Source of the DNA: Hirsutella rhossiliensis
Taxonomy: Eukaryota > Ascomycota > Sordariomycetes > Hypocreales > Ophiocordycipitaceae
Direction of reading: 5' to 3'
NCBI RefSeq assembly: GCF_020360975.1
Contig: NW_025408671.1
Span: 992,001 to 1,056,000 of the forward strand
Length of the DNA stretch: 64,000 bases
This document shows, one piece after another, positions 33,567 to 46,539 of this stretch. Positions within the stretch are counted from its first letter, which is position 1; the number at the start of each line of letters is the position of its first letter. The notes below the pieces were generated by a model, which was not told the origin of the DNA, did no database searches, and saw only the letters and a list, made by a program, of their open reading frames with translations. The translations under genes and the position numbers were made by a program.

Positions 33567-34021
33567 TATAACGACTAGTATTATTCTTAAGGGATAAACC
33601 TATCGAGGGGTTTATATTAGTAGATATAATAGGGCGTGGTCTAAGTAATAATAAGTATATTACGTTAGTAATAAGTCGGAGGTTATAGACTATAGACTAT
33701 AACTAAGTAATTAGAATTAAAGATAAAATCGTAATAAAGATCTATAATATATTAAAAGCTAGAGAGCTATCTATCTAAAGGAGTAAAAGTAAGTAGCTAT
33801 ATATACTTATAAAGACTATCCTTAGATTATAGGCCTAGCTATAATCCCTAACGTTAGATTATATAGGGCGTAGTAATCCTATTAATCCTAGATTACTTAG
33901 ATCTCTATAATCCCCTTAATCCTATATTTATTAAATAGTCGTACCGACTATTTATCCGTTAGGCCGTGTTACGTGCTTAACGCGGTCGACTGTTAGCGGC
34001 CTAGTAGCCGTAGTCGTAATA
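33567..34021 (-). repeat. 5' LTR of G1 (455 bp)
   Basis: tataacgact...gtcgtaata, equal in length to 16938-17392, followed by the taaag duplication (34022-34026). Confidence 0.9.
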
Positions 34022-34026
34022 TAAAG

Positions 34027-34759
34027 CTTTTTTGCGATCTCTTTCTATACCTACTACTACCGCTGCCGTCGCTACTATAGTAGATTATCCGTACTACCGC
34101 GAATTCGTTTAAAAGAAAGCCGCTTAAGATGCCTATTATAACCCTAAGACTTACTAAAGTATAAGGCACGCTCTAGTTATACGATTAAGGAGGATAATAA
34201 CGCTTATATAACTTACTTATATACTAGAGGGTATTACGATTCTACTAACCCTAGCGCCTATAGGTTAAAACGTAGGGTAAAACTAGGTAATATATAAATA
34301 CGACTATAGCTTCTACCTTATTATTAAGAGGAGTAACGAGCGCGCTTAGTTTCCGAAGCTATCGCTGTCTTCTATAGGCTATAACTACCCTCCTATACCC
34401 TCGATAGTATACTCTAAGTACCGCGCTAAGCTTCTTAGCGAGTATTACGATTATATTATTTAGCTCTATAATATAGGCCTTAAGCTATTTTAATTTGCCG
34501 CCTACCTTTATAGCGTCGCGCCCGTTAAGAGACCCGATATCCGCAACGCCCTCGCCGTATACCGTACTATAGAACTCGCTAGTCGTACGGTACCGTAAAT
34601 ATACTATAGCTAGCTATAGGATTTATTATACCGCTTTATTTTCCGGGATATATATACGTACGCCGCGACTAGTCGGAATTTAAGGTCGTTAAGGGTATCG
34701 AGCGAACTAAGGCTATAAGGGCGCCGCCGTTAATAGCGCTAGCAACGCTAACGGGCACG
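34027..34759. other. RIPped DNA, possibly LINE continuation
   Basis: This sequence was joined to 16932 before G1 inserted, so it may be the 5' side of the LINE relic. No domain recognised. Confidence 0.3.
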
Positions 34760-34764
34760 AATTC

Positions 34765-34922
34765 TATTAGAGGACTCTAGTAGGATCTAAAAGGTTCTAT
34801 AGATATAGCGACTCTATCGCCTAAGTCTATATAGACTCGGATTATTATTATATCTATAGCTAGATAGATAAGTATTAATAGATTGCTTACTTATCCTTTC
34901 TAATCCATAGGTACGGATAATA
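34765..34922 (+). repeat. Solo LTR of the C3 copia family (158 bp)
   Basis: An inverted match of the C3 LTR (3994-4151) with identical length, starting tattagagg and ending ggataata. It is flanked by an exact aattc duplication (34760-34764 and 34923-34927) and no internal element sequence, so it is a solo LTR from LTR-LTR recombination. Termini before RIP would be TG...CA. Confidence 0.85.
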
Positions 34923-34927
34923 AATTC

Positions 34928-35189
34928 TATATATAATAGATATAGGGTTAAGGCTGCCGCCGTTAACGCTATTACCGGCGGCGCTAATATAACGAGGCAG
35001 GTATTAGAATGCCTTTATATACGCGGCGACTTATACGAGCCGGGCATAGAGATACTACGGGCGTATCGGCGCGCCGCTACTACTACTAATAACTCTAATA
35101 ACGAGTTTACTAGCGAAGTATAAGGCACGATATAGTTATTAAATACTAAACTTTATTCCTATCTCCTCTAAGCTTAAGCAGACTAGGGC

Positions 35190-35190
<1 letters not shown>
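34928..35190. other. RIPped DNA, nothing assigned
   Basis: Fairly GC-rich for the region (many CGCCG motifs near 34950-35060); no frame recognised. Confidence 0.25.

Positions 35191-35191
<1 letters not shown>

Positions 35192-35230
<39 letters not shown>
35192..35230. repeat. (TA)n microsatellite
   Basis: About 39 bases of uninterrupted TA, with a second TA-rich stretch at 35240-35265. A shorter TA run occurs at about 42610-42632. Confidence 0.8.
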
Positions 35231-35237
<7 letters not shown>

Positions 35238-35559
35238 AGGTATATTTATATATATATATACGTAGGTATACCTTAGGGCCGGTATATTAAACTTTGCTAT
35301 AGATATTATATAGCGATCGCGGCCTTAACTACTATCTCGCCGTAACGCCTAAGCTATATTAGCTTAATACCCTAGGGCCTAACCTCGACTAGCCCTAGGC
35401 ACGATATCGAGGCGCACCTTATATAAGGAGGCGGTTCCTTTGTATAGGCCCTTACTATACTTAGTAGTAAGAGATAATACCTAGTCGAATGCTAATATAA
35501 ATAGTTTATTAGAGATACCGTAAGAAATAAGTAAAGGTTAGTTAATAGCCTACTTAAAG

Positions 35560-36200
35560 CTAAAGAAGTCCTTAGCCGTTTATCTTATCCTACGTTCTAC
35601 GTAGCTAGAATACTTTTATTAGTTAGTTTCTTACTCTCTAGCGTAATAGCTAGGTACTATATAAAAGATATAATAAGGCCGGAGAAGGATATATATACGA
35701 CTACCCGCGACGCGAGTCTATAAGCGATCTATAGGCTAAGATTAATCGTCTACGGCGGTATAATAAGGAGTATAACCGACTACTCCGCGTAATATATTTA
35801 ATTAAAGATATCGAAGTTAGCAATCCCTTTATATAAGACTTAGTTAAGGGGACTAAGTCTCGCCGAGCTATTTTATAGGAATTAGCGTACCTAGACAGTA
35901 AAAATAAGTATCGCTCGTTATATAGAAGTAAATAGGAATTATCGGCGGGCTCTTTTAGCTCTATTCTTAACGAAGCCGTTTACCTATATTGCCTAAGCTA
36001 ATAGCCTTCGCTACTATATACCGTTCTACCTCGGGCTCGAGCGACCTTAGTATACTACCTAAGGGGCCTAAGGCGACCTTAGTACTAGCGTAGACGACTC
36101 CCGTTCTTTATCGTCGTTGCCCTTTAACGATATATTATACGTCTAAACCGATAGGTAGACGTGCGCTAGGTATACGGTAGCTTTAGTACGGTAGCTTCTT
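35560..36200 (+). pseudogene. RIPped relic of a Zn2Cys6 transcription factor
   Basis: The plus-strand frame at 35660-35692 reads YKRYNKAGEGY, which is C-x2-C-x6-C with each Cys changed to Tyr by RIP, the spacing of the second half of a fungal zinc cluster. It continues YDYPRRESISDL and AKINRLRRYNKEYNRLLRVI, a basic, coiled-coil-like dimerisation segment as usual after such clusters, then further open frame to about 36180 with RIP-type stops. Upstream, gtagct...ctctag (35611-35641) looks like a fungal intron that would separate the two cluster halves; the first half was not identified. This would be a DNA-binding regulator, not a transposon protein. Confidence 0.5.
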
Positions 36201-38690
36201 AACGCTTACTCCCCTTATAATACGCTAGTGCATCCTAGTAGGTTAAAGTAGCGCTTACTAACGAACTATAATAATATATTAATAGTATAATAGACTAATA
36301 ATATAACGATAGTGCTTACTAATTACGAGTTATAAATAATTAAAGTAGAATAAGGAAATATACTTATTATTACTACTGCCTTCCTTATCTTAGACTATAT
36401 TTTATACTTATAGGGGGAAAATAGGCTTTATATAGGACGAAAGAAAGTAAAGTAGAAAATAAAGAGGAAGGTATAGTATAGTTAAAGCTTACGATATATA
36501 ATAATAAGTATTTACTAGCTTATCGAACCTAGCGCTAACTATTTCTACTATAAAGGGATTCGAGAATAGCTTAGTTAGTTATAGTCTCTATTCTAGCTTA
36601 AGTATAACGTCGAACTTAGGTAAAGAGTTAGCTATTAGAACTTAAGTAAAGTAACTATAACCGTTTAAATACTTAATATCTTACTTAGAGATACTATAGC
36701 TATCTATTATATCGATAATACGAATTCGTAGCTTTATATAATAGCGGTATACTTCGTCCTTATTATTTATATAGCTAATATAAAATAACGTTTAGTATAC
36801 CTTACTAAGTTTAAGTCTATATGCCTCGCCTATATTAAGGCGACTACTAAGAAGAATAAAGTTAGCCGTATTACCTAAACCTAAAATATAAGCTTTCTTT
36901 AGTTTTATAAATACCTAATAATTATTAAATAATAGGTATAGGTCGCTATAGCCCTTTAGTACTAAACCCTCCTACTACTATAAAATAGCTTATATAAATA
37001 TCTTCCTTAGCTACTTAGCTATATTAGCTAATAAAATTTAGATTACCTAGCGTAATCTAAGGTCCGCCTATCTTAGTATCTAGTAAACTAAACTTTTAAG
37101 GGTTTAACGCTATCTATTATAGCTCTCTTTAGCTAATACGATATTATCTAGTAATATAATATTATAGAACGTAATCGTAAGGTACTCGTTTAAGTCGATA
37201 GGCGAATCTTATAAAACTCCTAGAAATTGCCTTAACTATTATATATATTTACGTAGTTTATAGAATAGCTTAATTCTCCTTTTAGCTTAGTTCTATACTA
37301 AGAGCTCGCCCTTTATAATATACTACCTATTAATTATATAACTTACTAAGTCTAACTCTAAGCTATACTATATAGCATAGTAAATCCCTATTTAGTCGTT
37401 AGTTAAATCTTATTTACTCTTAGAGAATATTTTAATACTAGTACTTAAATTACTCCTATTAATATAAACTTAGTAGTACTCCCTATTATATTTCCGCTTA
37501 ATAGTTATCTATCTTAAGCTAGCTAATTAATAGTAATAGTTAATGCTCCTTACTTTTATATAAATTCCTCTCTTAATTATTACCCCGATTTTTAGCTCGA
37601 GTTCTTAGCTTACGATATCTCTTAATCTCTCGAAAACATCGGTTATTAGCTAGAAAGGTATATACTTAATAGTCGGCCGCTATAGGAACTATAAAGCTAC
37701 TAGGATAATAGACTAGTACTAAAGGATATAAGGTAATAGGAAATAAAATCCGCTTATTACTAATCTTTCTAGAATCTTAATAGGGCTATAGTTCTTTAGT
37801 ATTATACGAACTAGCTATTTAGCCTTAGAACTAAGTAGTTGCCTAAAGAATATTAAAAGGAGGTAAGCTACTTAAAGTAATAGATCGTACTTATCTTAAA
37901 CCCCTTTACGAAGGCTTAATAATAAGAAAGGCAATAAAGCTAAAACTTAGTTTAATACCTTATTAAACTCCTTTAAAGTAACCCCTAACCTAATATAGGA
38001 CTTATAGTTAGTAGCCGATATTACGTATTCGATATAGGATATAAAGTCTAGGCCGTCGGTAGTCTTTTATATTTATAGCTCTTTTATCTAAGATAATCTA
38101 AGACCTTATATACGTTATATAATAGGCTTAATCTACTTTTCCCTTAGACCGAATACTTAATCTAGTCTATAGTAAGGAAAGAGATAAGATAAGAATATAA
38201 TAGTACTAAGTCCTTAACGTAGTATAATTCTATTATATATCTTAAACTAAGTAAGAACGACGCGCGAGTTATACCTTTAGCGCTTATCGGCCTTAATTAA
38301 CTACTTACTATTATAGTTAAGTTTATTAAGGAGGTAGTAAAGGAGTTTAAATAGAAAAGATATATTAAAAAGGGTTATTATTTACTTATATAAGCGAAGT
38401 ATTAATATTTAGGCAATAAAGAACTATACTAGGTTATAAAATAAATAGGAATTTATATAAGTAGGAATAGACTTAAGGTAGTAAAATAATAAATAATAAT
38501 TTAAGCGACCTTAAAGAGGGTAGTAAGTGCCTTTATATAGACTTAGCCTTTAAGGGTAGTACCCCTTAATATAAGCTCTAGTAAATTATCCTATAAGTCT
38601 TCTATAGTATAAGTTTAGCTACCTTATAGTATCTTTTAATATAAATTCCTCCTTTTTCGATCTTAGTAAGGGAGTAGAGCAGCGCCTTTA
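36201..38690 (+). other. Decayed plus-strand frames, unidentified
   Basis: Long plus-strand stretches are open apart from RIP-type stops, for example about 36490-36830. They may continue the transcription-factor relic or belong to another gene. No domain recognised. Confidence 0.3.
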
Positions 38691-39180
38691 TATTTATAGC
38701 TGCTACTACTATAGCTATAATTATTCCGAGTCCGCCTAGGCTAGCTAATTTAGGCCTATCCGAGCCGCCTAGAGAGAGCCGTTAGCGCCGACAGCTAGTA
38801 AGAGGCGTTAGCAATACTCTAGGCCTCTAGTACTAACTACCTAAGCGGGTAAACGGTAAGGACTAAAGGCCCTTATAGTAGTACCCCGCCGCGCTAGCTA
38901 TAGGGGGCTTAAGGAGTCGCGGAGACCTTATAGCGGGGCGCGCTAAGGGCTATATTTTATTTTAGTAAGTACTAGCTACTCGCCCGCGCCGCGTTATTAA
39001 GTCGCGGTCGGGTACTTATACTTAGACCTCGCTAGTCGTTACTACTATTAGTTATTAAACCTTTAATTACTTATTAGCTATACTCTCTCCTATATCTATC
39101 CCACGCGTTTTTTTTCTTCTTTCTTAGCCGTTATTTCTTTTTATTCCTTCTACCTACCCCCCTTCTTTATACTAACGTTA
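38691..39180. other. GC-richer island followed by a pyrimidine tract
   Basis: 38690-39020 is rich in CG with CCCCGC/GCGGGG inverse motifs (38884-38889 and 38933-38938). It is followed at 39070-39175 by T/C-rich sequence of the kind common before fungal transcription starts. It could be the promoter of a RIPped plus-strand gene, but I recognise no product. Confidence 0.3.
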
Positions 39181-42100
39181 ACGGAAAATATATACTGCCC
39201 CTTTCGCCCTACTTCTACTATATAGATACTTTATATATACTATATAAATCCTTATAAGATATACTCCCCCTGCCTTATTACTAAGCCTACCTAAGCTAAG
39301 CTAGGCCTAAAATCTAAACCCTCTTACTATAAAACGTTATCGCGTCTCTACTATAAGTTAGCTATTTATACTAGCTACTGCCTATTCCTAGCGCTTTTTA
39401 ACGGTACGGAGCCCTATACGCGCTCCTCTCTTAGGTACTATACCGTTAGCTCGTTATATATACCTTACCCGTCTAGGCCCTTACCTATCTAGGCCCTCGA
39501 AGGCGTTACTACGCTTAGCTAAGCTACTTCTCTACTATTAAGGCTAAGTATTTCTCCCTATACTTACTCCCCCCTAAATCCTCTAAGTACTCGACCTCTA
39601 GGTACCTACTCTACCTACTCTATAATACCCGCCGGCCCGCGGTATTAGCCGCTTCTTAAAGTAAGCGAGATAGTGCCTCGGCTAGTCTCTCTAAGTACTA
39701 GGGCCTAGCTACCGGTCGGGGTAGCTTTATAACCCTAGCTCGTATAAGTTCTTTAAATCCCTTTAACTTTTCCTCTAAGCTTAACCTTAGTCTAGCTATT
39801 CTTAAGATCTATAGGTCTTTACTTACTAATAGAGTAGCTAATACTATAGGCTTGCCTTATTAGCGCTTACTAAGGTTTTTATTAATAGAGAATCCCTTAA
39901 GTATCTACGTAAACCTCTTATCTTAGGTAGTGCTTTTAAAAGGGGGTAGGATTTCGTCTAGGTTTTATAATAATCCTTAGTATAGATAGTATTACTTTAT
40001 TTATAAATCGTATTCTTTAATCTCTTAATTTTACTTCCTATTCTCCTTAATACCTCTAGCACCCTTTAAAGTATCGCTTTACCTATCTCGCTATAACTAT
40101 ATACTTTTTTCTCTTTAACTATATATTCGATATCGGTTTCTACTAGTAATATTCGCGTCGCTTTAGTTACTAGTTATTTCGACGTCCTTACTATCGCGTT
40201 TTTAAGCGATCGAAGCGTATCTTAGACTCTTCCGCTTAGCGTTACTACCTATATCGACCGTATTAGCGATACTAACGGGCTACCTAGACCTACCGCGACC
40301 TAGCCTATACTAGACCCCGCTATATTATATAGGCTAATCTTACTATAAACGAAAGCTATAAAGAGATTCTTTATTAAATAAAGGAGACCTTAATTTAAGA
40401 TCTTAAAAATAGCTCGATATTATAGTATATTATCGCTACTATAGTTACCTAAGAGTTTTAATATAAGCGGCTACTAACTAAAGCGGTATTATAGGTTTAT
40501 AGATTATAATAGGCGAATTAGAAATAGGGACTAAGGAGAGGAGGGGAGGGGGTCCGGCGGCCTATTAATAGCCCTTCCGTCCCTTCGTTCCCTAAGGCAC
40601 TCTTTATTCCTTAAGGCGTAGGAAAGAGGCCTAAGAGACGGTATTATTCGCTTTAGCGGCGTAATAAAGCTAGTTTAGCGCTTAAGGAGTATAATTATAA
40701 GAGTAGCTTTAGCTCTTATCTAATAACTACCGTACTAACTTACTAACTTATTATATCCTAACCCTTACTAAATATAGTAGCTATATTAAGAAGTAGGAGT
40801 ATACTCTAGCTATATCGTAGATTATATAGTAGAAATATACTTTAACTATAGTAAGGTAACTTTTAAAGCCTAAATATCTTAAGTTATAGTTTAGTATAGT
40901 AACTATCTTAAAAGGTAGTATAAAGCAGAAGTAAGCTTAGGATCCTAGTATATTCTATAGAGAATAAAGGGCGCTTAAGTTCTAGTATAGTAATTATTTT
41001 AAAGAAATATAAGACTAGTACCGCGAGAAAATTAATATTAGATTATATTTTATTACTTATACTTAACTATATATTAAAAACTACTCCTTTAGCGAGTTAG
41101 TATTATTAAACTAATAGAATAAAAGCGTAAATTTAAGCTAAGCTACGATTAATATTAATAGGGATATTCTAGACGCTATAGTCTAGGCTAATATATATAG
41201 GCCTACTATATATAAACCTAGAGCTAATAGTAGAAATCGGAGTAAGTTAAGACCTTTAAATAGCGTCTTTATAAGGACTTAATACCTAGGCCTTTTATAA
41301 AAAAGACTATACTACTATCTATATTAAGGCGTATATACCTAAAAGTAGCACTTTATATATAAGACTTAAAGAAGACGTTACCTAGTGAAGTAGGTTTTTG
41401 CACTTAGTTATTTTCTACTAACGGCTAAGAAACCCCTTATCTCTTACTTTTCTTTTCCTATTCTCTTCCTTTTATCTATACCTAAGAATACTTTAATACT
41501 ATCTTAGCCTTTATACGTTATTTAGCTTTTATATAAAGACTAGTATAGGTATTTACGATCGTTTCTAGGAGCTACTATCGTACTCCTTAATATTCTTGTT
41601 ATAACTAAAGGACGATATTACTAAACTAATAAGTATAAGCGCGAGTTATAACTTTATACCTTACTAACGAGACCTAATAGCTCGCTTAGTATTAGCTTAT
41701 CTATGCCCTACTATAAGATATAGATCTTATTTATAGTTTATAAGAGCTAGTTTAGGAGTACCTTTCTTACTAGCTCCTATATATTTAGGAATACCGTAAT
41801 ATAGCCCTTAACGTATATTAGATATCTTATAGCCTGCCTTTATACTCTAGTATTATACCTTATAATAAAACGATAATATAAGTCTAGTAAGATAAGTTCT
41901 TTAGATAGTATTAGCCCGAGCCTTATTAAGAAATATATATTTATAGCTAAGGCAACTATAGAGGTAGACCGCTAACGATAGGCTCCTAGCTTAACTATTA
42001 GCGTAAGCGTCTAATAACTTCTAACGCTAAGCGGTTAATTATTATAATCGTTAAATCTTAGCGATAGAGTCTAGCTAGTATATACTTTTCCGACCGCTCC

Positions 42101-42970
42101 GCTTATATAGCGTAGAAGCTTTTAGTATTTAGATCTTATCTAGTATATTAGCCTTAACCCGCCTAGGCACTAAGAGGAAATACTATGCCTTCGACGTTAT
42201 AGTACCTTAGAGAAGATACTATTAATATATCCTATAATACTATCTATTATAGGCCGGGCCCGATATAGTAGACCCGATTCTACTAGGTCCGTTAAGTCTT
42301 AGGCCTTTACTTTAAGCTACTCCTTTTTTTACCTTAGCTTTAGATAAAGAATACTAAGGCACTTACTTATCGAAGACCGGGCTAGCCTTTTATACTATTA
42401 TACCTAAAGTAGAACGCGCCCTTTAATAAGTATTACGTAATTAATAGTTATAGCTCTTAATCTATATATAATAGATATACTCGCGATATATCGCTTAAAC
42501 CTTACTATAAATATCGGTAAATACTAAAGTTAGCTAAGTATTCTCGCGTAACTATAGTAGTTTGTAAATATAAGGCGCCCCTTACTTATTAGTTACCGCG
42601 GTGCTATATACGTATATATATATATATATATAAGTGTATTTTAGTCTAAGGGCTATAGATCGCTTAGGTCCCTATAAGGTAGTACTAGGATATACCTAGC
42701 TTATTACTAGGGTAGACTAAGGCGATATACTCTAGCCCTCTTAATTTATATAGTTACTTTTATAGATAGGTTCTACTCCTACTATTACCTTTAAGATAGA
42801 CTTCGTTAATAAAGATAGAGGTTACCTAGTAACCTTAGTCTTTCTATAAGCTCTATTAATAATATACTCTTTTAGTTTATAAAGAGCTAGCTAGATTTTA
42901 TCCTTAGATAGATTTTAGGAGTTTTCCTATCCCTAATCTATCTACTTACTTCGATTATCCTTTATAAGAT
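39181..42970. other. RIPped DNA, nothing assigned
   Basis: Frames open between RIP-type stops exist on both strands (for example 39750-40280) without a recognisable family. Confidence 0.25.
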
Positions 42971-42974
42971 AATA

Positions 42975-43340
42975 AACGTTAACTATATAATACTTTATCG
43001 TATAGCTATTATATAGGTTTTTGCTTTTATTTTATAAGCCCTTTATATAAGATAACTATTTAAGTTATAATATAACGAGGCTAAGAAGCTTAGTAGCTAT
43101 TAAGTACGATATTTATTTAAGGAATATCCCTATAATAGAGCGTAAATAAAAGGAGCCTTAACCCGCTTCCTAAAACTCTAGCGTTATAAGGGCTTTAGTA
43201 GATCGCTAATTCGAACTCGCTCCTATTATAAGCGACCGTACTTTAATATAGGTTAGCTTAAGGGGGATAATAAGTATCCTTCTTATATCTTTAATATATT
43301 ACGCGCTAATAGTAAAGCGCTCCTATTTATAAGACTAGAC
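42975..43340 (+). repeat. Dispersed repeat, copy 1 (about 365 bp)
   Basis: Matches 57372-57740 in direct orientation beyond what RIP bias would give by chance; similarity stops abruptly on both sides. The plus frame shares FKLQYNxAKxL and GFxRSLIxTRS in the two copies, so it was probably coding. Family unknown. Confidence 0.6.
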
Positions 43341-45303
43341 TTAGGTAGTAGTAGGACGATTCTAAGAAAAGAAGTAGTAGTTAGGCTCCCTAATAAATAA
43401 GAGTTAACCGCTTATCTTCTTTAGAATTTCTTTATCTTATAATTCTAACCTCTATTAATACTAGAGGCTAGTTAAATAACGGTTAATAGCTATATATTAA
43501 GTAAGAGAAATCGGCGATAACTCCGCGCTTAAATATATATTAAAAGCGTATATAAGATAGAGGGTTAAAATATATAAGCCCTTACCTTAAACGACGATCT
43601 AGTTTATAATTTCTTTTAGAATCTTTAACTATTTAAGTTCTCTTATATATCGCTATTAAGGAGAGAGAGGATAGTATTATTTTAACTAACCTTGCTATTT
43701 TACTCTAACTTAGTATCTATACGGTAATAGCTAGATCTTTCCTTCTCCTTTCCTTATATAACTTAACTAAACTTGCCTATACCGAGCTCTTCCGCCTCTT
43801 TTAATACTTACTTACCGTAAAGGTCGCTAATAGATACCTAGGTTAGCTTCTAAAAGACCTTATATTTAATAAGTCCGTTCGATGCCTTTTATACCTCCCT
43901 TAAATATAAGAACTTATACTCTTAATTACTATAAGTTAAAACACGCTTCTTTTAAAGATAATATAAAGTTATAAGAGCACGGCGTAGCGTAAACTCCCTC
44001 TTCCGCTACCTTTAGTATAGATTAATTACCTTAGGCTTTTTATAGACTATAATTACTTTAGAAAGCGCTTATAGCTAAAAGGATAGGCACTTAAGCTTAA
44101 GTATTCCGTTCTCTATAAAATACTATAAGAAGTATATATATAGATTATAGGTAAGAGAACTTATAATACCTTAATTTACTAAAATACTATATTAATATAG
44201 CTTAGCTTACTTACTAATAACCTCTTTATACTTAAAGAAAGGAGGTTAAAGATAGTTAGAGTCTATTAATAGGCCTATAGGAGGTACTAGGGATCGGGTA
44301 AGGCTTAAGGATCTCCCCTATATTTTTATTTCTAAGCCTAAAGACTTAATAATAAAAGCGCTAAACTTAATATCGGGGATTTTATTATTAGGTTCTAAGA
44401 CGCTTAAGCTAGTTTTAATTATATTTCCTAAGTCGCTATTAGAGTTTAAGTTATAGCTCCCTAATCTAGTTAGTAAGGGAGATAAAGTAAAGGGCGGAAA
44501 GGCCTATAAGACTATAGAATAATAAGATAAGTAACCTCGACCTAGAAATAGCTAGCGGTATATCTTCTTTAAAGTTATTCGGTCTATATTATAGTAGTTA
44601 TTATAGGAAATAAAAGAAACGGAAGTAGAGTTTTAATATAAGATATCTATAGTCCTTTTATAGATAATCTTTCCCTTTATACTCTTAGCTATATAAGGAG
44701 TAAGAAGAGGAAGGAGACCGCTAGCTTTACTAGAGCTATTAACCTAACGTATTAGTGCCTCCTCCTTAATAAGGCGTAGCCCTCTTATTTTAAGAGTTAT
44801 AAGCGGTAGGGGTAGATAGTTATATATTTTATTATTCTCTAACTCGCCCTTAAAGAGGATAATATATAGGAGCGTTTTAATATAGCGGAAGTAACCTTTA
44901 TTAGTAAAGATCGATAGTATTATTAAGGGTAAAAGAGTAGGTAATTAAAAGAGTATTATAGTAGCTTAAATTAGCTGCTAGTCTAACCGCCTAGAGGAAT
45001 AGTAAGTCGTTATCTATAATAAAGGCCGGTAAGCTAGTAAATAGATAAAGGGGCGGCGGAGGAATATTATTTCCGAGCGTAAAGCTTAACCTAAAGCGCG
45101 CTACTAGTAAGCGACGGTTAGCTACTATAGGTACCTTACTCGGCTAAGAGGACTTACTATTATAGATTAAGGGCGCTATTATCTAGTTATTTAAGGGTAT
45201 AGTAATATCTAGTAAGTTACTTATATTAAGCAGCTATTAAAACACTATATAATATATTACGCCCCGCTAGTTCCTACTCTATATTACCCTGCCTCCTTAA
45301 GCC
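43341..45303. other. RIPped DNA, nothing assigned
   Basis: No domain recognised. The last five bases before G2, aagcc (45299-45303), are the left target duplication of G2 (right copy gagcc, 53179-53183), one RIP-type base different. Confidence 0.35.
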
Positions 45304-45787
45304 TATAACGACCGGTATTATTCTTAAGGGATAAACCTATTAAGGGGTTTATATTAGTAGATATAATAAGGCGTAGTCTAAGTAATAATATATATATTAT
45401 ATTAGTAATAAGTTAGAGGTCGTAGACTATAGACTATAACTAAGTAATTAAGTAATTGAAATTAAAGATAAGATCGTAATAGAGATTATAATAATTATAA
45501 TATTAAAAGCTATTTAGCTATTTATTTAAAGGAGTATTCCGTTCCTTCCTTATATATCTTAAGAGCTTCCTTAGATCGCTAAGAGCGCTAGGTAATCCCG
45601 TTATCTAAGAGCGCTAAAGCGCTAAAGCGATCCTACGATCCTAGCTATAGAGCGTTAAAGCGCTAAAGTAACCTATCGCTCTAAACTTAATTAGTCCGTC
45701 GGTCCGTTTAATATTCCTTACTTCTTATATTATATAACCTTATAATATATATTAATCCCCGCGGTTTACTAGACTATAGTTATAATA
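45304..45787 (-). repeat. 3' LTR of G2 (484 bp)
   Basis: tataacgacc...gttataata, same length as 52695-53178 and the same U3 type as LTR B, with repeated AGCGCT. The adjacent minus-strand purine tract, aaaaagaaaggaggta, lies at about 45792-45807. Confidence 0.9.
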
Positions 45788-46539
45788 GGATACCTCCTTT
45801 CTTTTTAGTCTTATCCCTAAGACCTACTACTTTAGCCGCTATATATAAATATACCCTTATCGCGTTATATATAAGTATATCGTTCCTTATTTTTTTATCC
45901 TTTTAAGATATACTACTAATAGTATATCTAGTTATATTTAAAAATCCCGTTCCTATAATTCCGATAAATCGCGTTAACGATCGGAGCTAGTATCTTAGAC
46001 CGAGATCTATAGTATTAAAATTATACTTTACTCTTATTATTTTCGGTTAAGCCTAACTTATAAAGTCAGCGAGAGTTTTAATTAGTATTCTAAATATACT
46101 TTTATAAGCCGTTCTTATAATAGTTATAATATAGCTTCCGCTTATTTATTTTATCCCTTTCCTTCCTTATTATTCTTTTTACTAATATTCCTTTTTTTAG
46201 TTTATTATAATATAAATTAATAGTAAAAGATTAATTTAAATAAACGGAAAGTAAAAGAAGTATTAAAGGAAGCGATAGCTCGCCTAGCTTAGATTAAGAA
46301 ATAAAAGCGTTTCTTAAAAGTCTAAGGTAGTAAGTTATTTTAGCGGGGTATATAAGCTATTAATAAAGAAGATAGTATAATATATCCTTCTTAAGATAAG
46401 TCGGTTTATTTATTAAATAAGGAAACTATTATTATTAGCGAGGTTTAATTATTTAGTACCTTAAACGTATTAGACTAAGATACTATTCTTAGTAACCTTA
46501 TATTTCCGATTAAGGGTTCGCTTAATAGAACTATTAAAG

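Larger units (their letters stand above)
16938..34021 (-). mobile_element. Complete gypsy (Ty3) retrotransposon G1, RIPped and split by copia C1
   Basis: Two 455-bp LTRs, a 5-bp duplication (taaag) and a minus-strand Gag-Pol. Removing the C1 insertion and its duplicated gtaat leaves about 7.86 kb, close to G2 (7875 bp). The order from right to left is 5' LTR, Gag with zinc knuckle, protease region, reverse transcriptase, integrase, purine tract and 3' LTR. All coding domains are destroyed by RIP. It sits inside the LINE-like relic. Confidence 0.9.

Noticed and set aside
35192..35230. TA repeat as a centromere or origin
   Set aside because: A short microsatellite in TpA-rich RIPped DNA; no other supporting feature.
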